Shown one piece after another: positions 21,402 to 33,400 of a stretch of 64,000 nt of DNA. This DNA comes from Ulva prolifera (Eukaryota > Chlorophyta > Ulvophyceae > Ulvales > Ulvaceae): the NCBI GenBank assembly GCA_023078555.1, contig CM041200.1, forward strand, positions 7,742,807 to 7,806,806. The letters are read 5' to 3'. Made by a program: the position numbers and the translations under genes. Each line of letters begins with the position of its first letter. Positions within the stretch are counted from its first letter, which is position 1. A model generated the notes under the pieces. It had not been told where the DNA came from and made no database searches. It saw only the letters and a list, made by a program, of their open reading frames with translations.

Positions 21402-24400
21402 GTGAGCAACGCCCGTAGCACGCCTGCGGTGACCGTCACTGTGGCGTGGTTTGACTGTGTGATGCCCCTTCCATGCCTGCCGTGGCTACAGCTGCGGTCG
21501 TGGAATGCTGATGTCGTTCTGTCCTTGTCAGCGTGTGCATTTGTTGCGTATGCCATGTCTGTCGAGAGAGGTAGAAGCCTCCGGGGCGCTGACGAGCACC
21601 TGTATATGACTTGGCGTGGATGAAGAGGGCCTTACGTTGCAGTGCGGAGACTGTAATCAACTATGGAGTAAGACAGGGTCAACAAAATGGGTGTCAGACA
21701 GAAATGTGTTACGACAGAGTGGAAATAGGTTCCCCAATTCGAACTCTGAAAACAGAAGGACGAATCCCAGCAAGTGCACGGTATAAATACCGTTTGGAAT
21801 GCACCCAGGACACCCCTGCTAAGGCTGGCCACGCTAAAGTGCTACACAAAAGTGGAGCACACTGAATGGAATCCCTAATAATCGCGGGATATCTAATATG
21901 ATTGGCTGACAAGCAATGGACACCGGACTCGGTGCCAGCGTTATGATGTGACGAGTATGATTGTGCTCACTGACATATGCATGTAGCTTCCGGTGCGATA
22001 ACAGCGCGTCTCGGAGTATAACGTGCATGTCGGAGTTTAACCCCAAATGTGACTTTATAACAATTTCGTGTAGTACTCTAGCGTGGCCACCGCGTAGCGG
22101 GTTCGGGGCATAGGTGACTTAGTGCCTCCGAATGGCCTGTGCACAGTTGACCATGTGCATGCTGAGTATGACTGATGACGTGTGACTTTGAATGTGTCAT
22201 CATGCATGTCCCATGACCAGTGACGTAGCTAACTATTGATATGCTGTGTCGTTTGATGTGATCTTAAGTTGTGTTCGTGCGCACGTCTAAATGCACGATG
22301 ATATCAGTGCTTAATAATGAGATATATGAAGATGTTAGTGAAGAGTGATATGACTGGTGCGCGACGCCCTCGTAGCCACATGGTGAGCAGTGCGCGACTG
22401 AGGCCCATGATGTTGAAAGGCCAAATAATGTATCGCTGTCCGGGTATTCGACAACGCGAAATGACAAATGATTATAATCTGATGACTATGTGATGATGCA
22501 ATATCCGGACCGTTTTATCTTATTCGGTCATGTACGTGCTTGGAAGCACCTGGAGGTCATTATGCATGTGCGCATCTACCAGCCTGCGCCGGAGGTGAGA
22601 TGAACATCTCACAACACCTCCCCCCTTAACAGAGGAGCGATGCCGGCGAGCGACCAAAAAATGCAAAGGCTGGTGAAAGGACAGGTGGACCTAATGCAGT
22701 CATGCATCATACCCTTGCTCTTGTGAATATCGCAATCAGCATATGCAGGTGAAGGCATATGCAGGTGTAAGGCAGATATGTGGTCAGAGTGTTCAAGCAA
22801 GCTGATGTGCGTGACACTGACTCTTGGATGGCCCACATGGTGGGGGCGACTCTGGGCCTTGTAACAGGTGCCAGGCCGCGATTGCCCTGCAATGAGGTTA
22901 CATCGGCTAAAAAGAAGAAAGAAAGAGAAGGAATCTGATCATGATAATAAAGAAGGTTATGATTGATAAAACTCACAGATTAGGTCATCCATATATGTAC
23001 CTATGACTCTGCCCCTGCTGGACAGAGCCCAATTGGTGAAATTTGTGAACATGAGAGCGCGGCGATTAGATGCTGCGGTGACTGCTTCGTCAGCTTCGAT
23101 TAGCAGTGCCAGCTGCTCTCTGAAGGCATTGATGCTGACACCGAACATTGGCATCTGCCCAATGTCTTGTAGTAACTTCTTGACTTGTGCCAACAGGTGA
23201 ATAGGCCTGGTGTCGCCTGAGTGCTGACCATCTTCGAAAGACGGGAGGGATGATACTGCATAATAATGACGTAGTCAGAATTGACAGAATCCATGCATCG
23301 TTGTGCACAAGGGATATAACTGCGCAACCTCATGATGTGGCGTATCACCCTGCGCCTGAATGGGTGACATTATGAGCCATGCAACGGGCAATAAAAAAAT
23401 TAAAAACCAGTTGCGGCCTCGCGGGACGAACGCGTGAGGAGTAGGCCTGAATATCCAACAAGTGCCTGGATATCAATAGATTAGGTGTTGGTATGAATCC
23501 ACCTGGGACCAAACAATATGTCTGGCGGAGCGGGCAGGGCAAGGTCGATGTCACCCTGCGTCATCCCCGACTCCTATCGACCACTAAGATTCCCCTGTAA
23601 TGCAGGCATCGTGTCCGGACGTCTCCTTAACGACTCTGCGGGGTGCAGCACAATGAATCAAACTAGAGCAGCAGTTGCAATATCGCAAACTGCTGACTGC
23701 TGCCTTATGTGTGGGGCTTGTGTTCAGCCTCTTTGACTGTCGGCGGGTCCGGGTTTTGAGCCGTGGCGGCCGTGACATGGTGGTTGGCGCAGCAGGATGA
23801 TTGCTCCTGGTGCGTTGTGCCCGTTGTAACAGGTGTGTGAGCTTAAGTCGTGATGTTTTCGGGAACTGATCTATGATGATATCACGTTGTGCCGTGGATG
23901 CGTTCTGGAACAGATAATCGGCTACTTTTTCCAGGCAACTGTTAAGCTCACTCGGTGGTAACCACAAGTCATGTTGTGATGAATAACCCTTCCATCGAAC
24001 GAGGAAGTGTGGGCTTCGTGTGGGGCCTGTGACAGAAGATTGTGACGCAGGGCAGTGGGTGCGGCGGTAATCTAATATCGCTTCTACCTCAAACACTGCT
24101 TCAGAATCAGTGTGTGCCGTGTGGTCTGGTACAGTCGTGCACTCATGATAATATGCTTCTTTATACGGCTTGAGGCACGAAAAATGAAAAACATCATGCA
24201 TTCGCAATGCTTGTAATGTTTCCGGAAGTTGGATCCTTGCGGCGCGGGAGCCGACCAGTTCGAGTATCTGACACGGACCAATCCAGCGTGCTGTGAACTT
24301 GCGGCGCAGTGATGGGTGGTGTAGTGCGACCTTGGACAGAGACAGCAGGACAGGTTTCCCCACAGTAAATTCACTAGATGTTTTGATGGCACCAGCCCAC

Positions 24401-27400
24401 ATGCTTTGTTTTGCCTCACACAATGCTTGTTTGGCTAAGTGATAATACATGCGATGTAGTACAGATGTGTGCAGTCGGTGTGATTCCGGCAAATTAAATG
24501 CAATTGCTGTTGGGGACAATGGTGGGGTAATGCGGTTAAGTTGGAAGGGAGTACACCCTGTGCTAGCGTTCTTACCACTGTTGATGCTGAATTCAACATG
24601 TGGCAAGAATGTGTCCCAGTCATCATGAGCTGGGCTGACAAAATGGCGGAGGGCCTCCTCAATCACACGGTTGAGGCGCTCTACCTGTCCATTTGCCCGT
24701 GGGTGGTATGAAAATGTCAGTTTTAGATTGATGCCCATGTGATCACAAATGCTTTTGAAAAATTTGTTGTTCCACTGGACGCCCCTATCACTGCATATGC
24801 CTAGTGGTAGGCCATAATGTGGATATATGTGCATGAAGAATAGCTTGGCAAAGCCGGGTCCGTCTAATGTGCTATCGGTTGGGATGAGTCTTACCATCTT
24901 TGAGAACTGGTCTACAAAGACGACAATGCAGTCAAACCCTGATTGTGTGCGTGGCAGTTGAGTGATCATGTCTAAACTTACTACTCTCCAGCATGCAGTT
25001 GGCACAGGTAAAGGTGACAATGTGCTGTCAGAACACCCTGGTGACTTCATTAACTGACATGAATGGCATTGCTTGACGAAATGTTCAATGTCAGTACTTA
25101 TGTCAGGCCAGTGAAATGTGTCCATGATGAGTGCCTGTGTGCGCTTGATGCCCATGTGAGCATGCCAGGGGTGTACATGATGCCACAGCAGTATTTGTTT
25201 TCTGAGGTTATCATGGTCAGGCACCACTAGTTTATGGTCCAAAAAATATGCTTGTAAGTGTTTATCGTATCTATACTTAGGAGACGGATTTTTGAACATT
25301 TCGTCGTGTGAGTACCCTATGCGCATCCTATCCCAAAAGTCATCCAAGGCAGTATCTAGTGACAAATGTGCATCATGTTGTGATTGTAATTGCGTACCGA
25401 TCTCTTCGAAGGAAGTCTGATCCAACACCAGATCCTGCTGTTCAGGGGGCTGGGCCGTCTCCTCGGAGGGCTGCGCTGACTTCTCGCTGCTTTGGATCTG
25501 CTGATCCGCCGAGTTCGCGGGTCTCTGATGCAGGCCTGGTGGCGGCAGGAATGGGGGCGGTGGTAACTGCTTCTCCTGGGGATCCGGCAGCAGATGCTCT
25601 GTCCGGTGAAGGCTGCTGGAGCTGCTGAAAATGGCCGGTCGCTGTGGTGCTGGGGTCTGAGGTGGCGGTGCGCCATTTGGCGGTCCGCTGACGTTTGACG
25701 AGATCCGTGACGCTGCGGCCATCAGCTGGATCGGCTGAATGTGTCCGGCCGAAGGTGAACTGATATTGGCCGCTGACACGGCACACGGCAATCCCGGAGG
25801 GGGACCCGGTGGGCAGGTGGCCTGGGTGGGACCACTTGATGGTGCCTGTGATGATTGGAGGGGGGGGAAATCCACCGGTGAGATTGGCCTGCGGACTAAA
25901 AGGTTTGTTAATGCTAATGCCTGGTAGGGCTGGTGAGCTCTAGGGGTTTCTGCTGACAGTGTGTCTCCGTCGTGTAGTGTGACCTCTGTATTAGGTAGGT
26001 GTGTAGCTCTGCTGAGTGCATCGGCTACATAATTAGCATCGCCCGGAATGTAAGTGATCCTCCAATCAATGCGTGATAGTGATTCGAGCCACCTAGCATG
26101 CTTGCCGGTTAGCTTCTTCTGTGTCTGTAAAAATCTCAGGGGGTTGTGATCTGAGTGGATGAACACAGGTTGGTTGTTTTCCAAGTAACAGCGCCATTGT
26201 CGATATGCAAACACAATTGCTCCTAACTCTTTTTCGAGCGTGTAATAATTTTCTTCTGATTTGTTCAATTTGCGCCCTATCCATGCAATGGGAGCTAAAC
26301 TGCCCTCATGTTCCTGTGTCAGTACAGCGCCGTATGCGTAATCGGATGCATCTGTGTAGATGTGATATGATTTGTCATTATCAGGGTGGCGCATGAATGT
26401 GGCGTTGACCAGTGCTTGCTTGATGTTGTTGAATGATTCATTGCATTGTACAGTCCAAGGCAGTTGTTCCTTTGTGTTCACACGTTGCAATAATGGGCCA
26501 GCTAATGTCGGAAACTTCGGAATGAATCTCCTGAAATATCCTGCCAGTCCTAAGAATGATCTGATGTGGTTAGGTGATTTTTGTAGATCTGATATGGGCC
26601 AATTCTGCAGAACCTCCACTTTGTATGGATCCGGCTTGACAGTATCAGCTGTGACGATATGGCCAAGATACTTAATTTCTTGCAGAGCAAATTGACACTT
26701 GTCTGTGTTGCAAAAGAAATTATGTTCCTTGAGTCGGGTGAGAACAATATCTAAATTTTTCGCATGCTGCTCTTCAGATCGTGCCAATACAATGATGTCA
26801 TCGAGATATGCTAAGCAAATGTGACCTATGAGACCTTTCAGTACTACATTGACTGCCTGTTGAAATACAGATGGTGCATTGGTCAGACCGAATGGCATAA
26901 CTGTCCACTGGTACAGACCGTCGGGCGTGCGAAAAGCAGTCTTCGGACCCGCGGATTCTGATAACTTGATCTGATGATATCCGGACTGTAGGTCTAATGC
27001 TGAGAAATACTTGTGCCCACATAGTTTGTCCAGCAGATCGTCAATTCGTGGCAATGGGTAGGTGTTCTTGACTGTGTTTTCGTTGAGATATCTATAATCA
27101 ATGCAGAGTCTGAGTTTGCCTCCCGGCTTTGGTGCAAACAACACACAAGATGCCCATGGTGAAACGGATGGAACTACCCACCCCATTGTGATTAAGTGTT
27201 GTAATTGTTTCTCTAATTCGAGTTGTTCCCTAGGTGTGAGGCGATACTGTCGTGCTGCTCTAGGTCGGGCACCTGGCAGTAAGTCAATGTCCATCTCAAA
27301 ACCAGATGCACTCGTGTTCGGCGGAGCTGGTCCTAATGTGCCACCTGGGGCCTTGTGCTTAGTGATGACGTCTTGCACAACTTGAGGGATGTTATGTATG

Positions 27401-30400
27401 CTCTGTGGCTGATGTGCAGGCGCATTTTGTTCTGATAGGTAACCCTTTTTATTAGCACAGCACATATTTGTGTTTTCCACTGTGGGCTTGATGTGAGCTA
27501 TGTATAGCGGTTGTGTGCCTTTTCGTGCTTTCTTTGTGAGTGATTTAATTTCTCTCTGTGTCATTGAGAAATCATCCAGGTCACTTGTCTCAGATGTGAC
27601 CTTGGTGTGATTTCGATGTATCACATGCCACCACAGCTTCCCTTTCTGTTTGCATATCTGCTTGGGATTCGGAACTGTGATGATAATGCGTGGACTCTGG
27701 AAATTAACTTGCATGTTGACAGTGGATATGACATCTAGGGCAAACAGTGCTTCGTTTGGATGGTGCTCTGTGCTTGCAGTTGGTAGTGATTCAACAACTG
27801 TGAACTTGACCTCTATGACATGTCTTCCTACTCTGGTTGGCAATTTGATGAAACCAAGACACGCTGCTTCTGATGCTGATACCCCCATTGTGGTGGTGTG
27901 TGTTGATGTGAACGCAATTGAGTGTCGTGACAAGAACGCAGAGGTGATCATGCTGTGGTTTGCGGCTGTGTCAACCAACGCCTTGCACATGTGACCATTT
28001 ATGCGAGCAGGCATAGTGCATATTAAATCCATGAACTCTGCAGATTTGTATGCCACTGCAGCTTTATGAGAAGGCAGTATGGATGCTTTTTGATTGGTGA
28101 CCAGAGTGCATATATGGTACTTTTGTTTCCCTGGGACTGCAGCACCGGCTGTGTATTGCAAGATGTTACATGCTTCGTCCACTGTGGGCATGGTGTGCCG
28201 GCGCAAATATGGTGTGTATGCGTTTGATTCAAACACGCGTGCAGGGATGACTAATGTGATCTTATGTGAGTTCATGTCAATTGTATGCACATGCCGCAGT
28301 GCTACATGTGCATCTTCAGTACATGGTAACGTAATCGTGATGTTCCCTGTGAGCTTATGCATGTCAAACAAGGAGTCGCTGCCTGACTTGAGTTGGGAAT
28401 CAAAGTGTATACAAGCAAGTGGTCGTGCTGATTCCGCCAAGACATGTGGCTCTACCGCCCACTGTGGGCATGACGTGGACGGCTTGCCGATTTCTCAGCG
28501 GATATGCTGTTGGGTGTCATGTCGTGGCCGCTTGGACTTGTCAGAGCCCTTGCGGTTGGGATCATACCGGTCGCGTTTGGCGCCGTCTTGCTGTCGCGTG
28601 CCCGAGCTGCTAGGCAATGCGAGGGGGACCATCTGACGCGTCTGGTTGAACGCGTCCTGAAAGAACGCCTCGCGGTTCGCTGTAGGCACAAGTTCGTTGA
28701 ATGTAGGGCACTCGCTGATAGGATGCATGGGGTGCGTCTGATTGAGACCCTTGCCATTTGGGCAGAGTGGGCACTGCTTCTTGGGGTGCAAATGTGTCAT
28801 GCGCATCATTGCCTGACATACGCTGAGGGGTGTTGCTTTGACTGAGGGGGGTAGTGGTCCTGTTGCGCGTGACAACGCAACATGCACTGCCGTGCTGCCG
28901 CCCGCGAGTTCCTTTTCGATCGCCGTTATGAGATCCGGCGACCGTCTGATGCCTGGAAGCTGACGGTACTCGTTGAACCGAATCTTGAACTTGTCTAGGC
29001 TGTCGGTGTGACACATCTCTTTCAAGAAAGGGATATGACCTGGCTTATCTGAAGATGCTGAGGGTCCCTTAGGCTGACGAGGTGGCTGCACACTAGAGTT
29101 CCTGTTAGGGGGTTGCAGTGCCGCCGCCGCGGCTTGCAACCGTTTGCCGGCCGGCGGGGTATGTCTACGGTTCGATTTCAACCGTGCGTAATCAAATCGG
29201 TTTTCCGAAACAACACAATTAAAACGTTTGACCGTGTTCGCGGATTCTCGGACTTGCAACAGTTGTGACACTGACCATTCTATGAATGCAGTAGCGACCG
29301 TGTCTGCTTTTTCTGTGGATTCATTCATTGCAGGTTTCAATTCGTCGTTAAACTTAACCAGCAGTTGTGACAGCGGTAAGAACATCGTGAGCGTCGAGCT
29401 GACGGCTGATGTGCTTTGAGGTTGCATGAGTTGCTGCAGCTTTGTGAACAGTATGCATGCGAAGTCAATACGTGATTGTCTACCAGGCATATGTGGGTAA
29501 TCAATAAAGATCAATCGGTAGTACTCTGTGACATGATGTATCAATTCATTAAAATCAGCGGACTCATCTACGTTGTATGACTGCCATGCCTGCTCAATGT
29601 TATGTCGGAATTGTCCATTCGTGAAGTAAAAGTCACGAATGGTCTCTAGCCATTGGCGGACAGTACAGTGAGGTCTCATTGCAGCGTGTTGTGCGACTGT
29701 GAAATGCTGCTCCGTGCGATCAAATGACGACATGAGATGTTGAATGACTTGTCGCTCGGACAAATGAGTGCAGTGCTTGCGTGCATGCAATGCGTCACTT
29801 GGGTACTTGTGCCATCGTTGTTCCGAAAGTTGGTCGCTTCGTAGACCCGAGAACGCGGGAAACTTGACAGACTTGAACGTGTATTCGGCACTACGAAACC
29901 ACGACGCAGATCGATCGTCTATGAAGTTTGGTTCGACATCAGGCAAGGAGGACAGATCAGGCAGGATTGACTGTACCTGCGTGACAGCTGATGATGAGCA
30001 ATCCCTGAATTGAATGGCTTCTGACTTCACCATTTCTGATACGTTGACTGATGGGATCTTGAGCTTGATTGAGTCCAAACAAAACGACCTACTTTCGCAT
30101 GCATGAAATACGGCGTACACAATCTCTTGCAGGTGTGTGTCGGCTATCTTGGCTAAGTGCACGATTGCCGCGCCGGGACTGTTCACAGCTGGCGACGCGC
30201 GTAGGGTAGCGGCGCGCTTCGACACCCCGATCATATCAAGCATATCGTTCTGAGCTGGGCAGGATAGGAATGGCATTTTGAATGCTCTGTCATCCTTGGC
30301 AAAAGCATAAACAAAATCTAAGAGTGGCTGTGCATACTTTGTGCCTAACCAGCACATCAATGACATGCCCTGAGGGCTAAGCAAATTCCTAGTCGGCCCC

Positions 30401-33400
30401 GGGCCTGGACCCCATGCAACCATGCAAGTGTCCGAGCCACCGAGTGACAGTGTTGCACCAATTGTGCGTGCCGAAGACCTTGGTTCTAAGGTTTTGAAGG
30501 GCCACAGTTCTTCACTAAGCTCCTCGTTGACAAGCAACATTCTAGCGTCTTTCTGCATGGCTAACAGTGTACTCCTAGAACTGCTAGACGAGACGGATTT
30601 GCTTGCTTCGGCAACGACGGTGCCCAACCAGCGCATCTGTCCGGTTGTTCGACGAACATAGTCAATGTCCTCGCGAGAAAACGACGAGATCCCTGGGATC
30701 TGGGACATGTGATGGTCGACGGACAAGATCGCGTCACTAGGGTCTATAATAGAGTGAACGGGAGAAAACAAACACTGAAACCGAATCTCATCCGAATCAA
30801 ATGCAACATACACCCACACACACACGAACACTACAACCGCACTCACAACTCAGTCCGGCAAGATCGCGTCCTCCAGGCCCGCATCATATCGCAACCCTTG
30901 CTCCCGAGAGATGACAAGCCCAGACTTCCGATACATATCCGCATTGCCGCGCTGCAATGACACCGACAACACCCGCAGCGCCCACTGGACAAACGCGCCT
31001 TTGGAGATGCGCCCACTGGCAGCGGCCACATCCCCCAACTGACCGACGAACCTCACGGCAGCCTTGCCCATGAAGCCACACGATTCGACCGCAAACGGAA
31101 CAAACCGGAACGCGGCATGGTCAGGCACGTCCCGCCGGAAGCGGTCCCGCTTCCTGTCCTCCGCCCGCTCCGCCGTCGCACCCGTCTCCCGCGCCGCAGC
31201 GGCCACGTATGAGGCCGCCGGCGCATGCGTGACCACGACGTCCACGGCCGCCATCTCCAGGCGCGGCATGACCACGACGACGTCCCCGCGGCGATTCAGC
31301 TCAACACCCGCGCCCCTCGCGAGGGCACGGTAGAGCGGCTCCAGGGCAGACTGCAGTCCGGCGTAAGAGGCGACCAGGCGCAAGGCACGAGCCAGGTTAT
31401 CATGGCGCATCTGGGTCTCCTTTGCCACCTTCTTGCAGACCATGGCGTGGTCTGGTTCGGCGGCAACACCTGCACTGCATTTGCACGGAGGGGGGGGGAC
31501 GTCCGTCGGGACGCGGAATCGCAGGCGGTGCCACACCGCCAGGACAAACATGTCGTCGCCCATGGTGAGAACGCCGCCCGGCAGAGCGGAGAGGAAGGCG
31601 CCTGCAGGCCCCCCCGAAGCGCTCCTGAGCCACGCCGCTTCCCGCCTGCCGGCCGGCGTGTCGAGGTCGATGCCCTGTAGCACGAGTGAGGCCGCATGGT
31701 CCGCGACCGCGCGCCCCACCTCGCGCTGGGCCGCTAGCAGCTTGCCCGAGACGAACGCGTCCGGCAGGTCGCGGGCATCCGCCTCCCACCCCAGCAGCTC
31801 ATGCAGCTCGTCGAACAAGCCTTGCCAGCGCTGCAACAGACTGCCCCGGCTGTGGCCGCGGAGGGGGCGGAGCAGGTCCGGGCAGCCGGCGAGGTTGCGC
31901 TCAGCCGTGCCGGCCCCCGACAGGAAAGCCGCGTCAGCGACGCTGTCCACCAGCATCGTCAGTCCGAGCCCGCCATGCCTGACAGGGGACATCAGCCGGT
32001 AAGCAAGCCGCCGCGTCTCAGCGTCAGTGGCCGAGTTGTCAGACGCGGCAGCAGCATCCGCAACCTCAGGCGGCAGGCACAGGATTGCGGCGGCACCGCG
32101 CCACACAGCGGCCTCCGCCCTGCGCATGTGCGGCTCGAGCACGGCATACGGCACCGTCCGCATCAGGTGCGTCATGCGCACACTCAGGGACACACGCAGC
32201 AGGAGGAACTGCGCCTGCACTGAGAGCGGGATGCGCACGAGGGTCTCGACGAGGCCCTCGACCTCGCGCGCCCGCGCGTCCAGCACCTCGGCGACGTACT
32301 CCGGGGTGCCCAGCGGCGTGCCGACAGCCTTGAAGCCCGCGTGCAGATCCCGAATGCCGAGCTCTGCGGCCACGGCGGCCGCCGCCTCGGCGTCGGCGCT
32401 GTGGACGCCGCATTTTGCCGGGTTCACCTCAAGCCCAATGCTGCGCACGCCGTCAGCTTCCACGCACAGCCGCCGGAACACGGCAGCTCCAGCCGCGAGG
32501 TCGCCCGCAATGCTGATGTCGTCCAGGTACGCCACCACAGGTGCGCCGGCGCCTGACGCGTCGACGCGCTCCAAGACAGGCTGCAGGGTCAACGCAAACA
32601 GGAGGGGGCCCAGGGGGTCACCTTGGCGGACGCCACGTTGGCAGAGGACCGGCTCGACGTCCTCCGGAGCGCCCGCGATGTGCAGCGGGGTCCCGGCGCC
32701 GTACGCCCACTGCGTGAAGGGCAGCAGCGCCGGGGCACGCTCCTTCACGGCAGCGAACATGGCCGCGCGGTCGATGCAGTTGAAGGCGTTCTTCATGTCG
32801 ACCGAGAACACCGAAGCGCCCTCGGCCAGAGCAGAAGACAGGCCGTGCACGACTGTCTCGGTCCCGCCCCGTGTGCCAACGCCGACCTGCAGCGGCGCCA
32901 GGCTCTCTCCGATGTCGCGGCCGTACTCGCGCAGGGCGCACACTGCCGCGAACCGGTACCAGGTCTCCCCCACCGCGATCGGCCGCGTGCCACCGTCCGG
33001 CTTCTCCAGGCCGATGAGGAGCCCGTCCAGCAGGAACGTCTCCCGTGGCAGCATGCCGGACAGCATGTGGTTGACGACCGCCAGCAGCGCGTCGGTGGCT
33101 GCGTCCGAGGATTGGCATGCTGCGCAGATCATCTCGAACGTCCAGCCGGACGGGCCGGCCGACGACCCCCGATGGTGTGCGCTCACGGCGGCCACCGCCG
33201 CCACCAGCGCCTCCCGTGTCAGGCACAGAGCGGGGACATCCGGGTTCGGCTCCAGAGGGACCGGCGGATCTGCTGGCGGGAACAATGCGCGCAGACCGGC
33301 TTGGACCTCCGGGGACCGTGCATCTGCGGGCTTGCCATCCTGCAATCCGCGGCCAGCTTTGTGAATGGAGCGCTTGATGCGAAAGCATCTGTCGATGTGT

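Noticed and set aside
21611-22467. Small frames near the left LTR, repeated exactly at 34801-35657
   Set aside because: They are parts of the two Gypsy LTRs and have no domain.
30709-30846. A longer Gypsy gag start
   Set aside because: The extra codons come from the inserted LINE tail and the target copy, so the gag start near 30708 is preferred.
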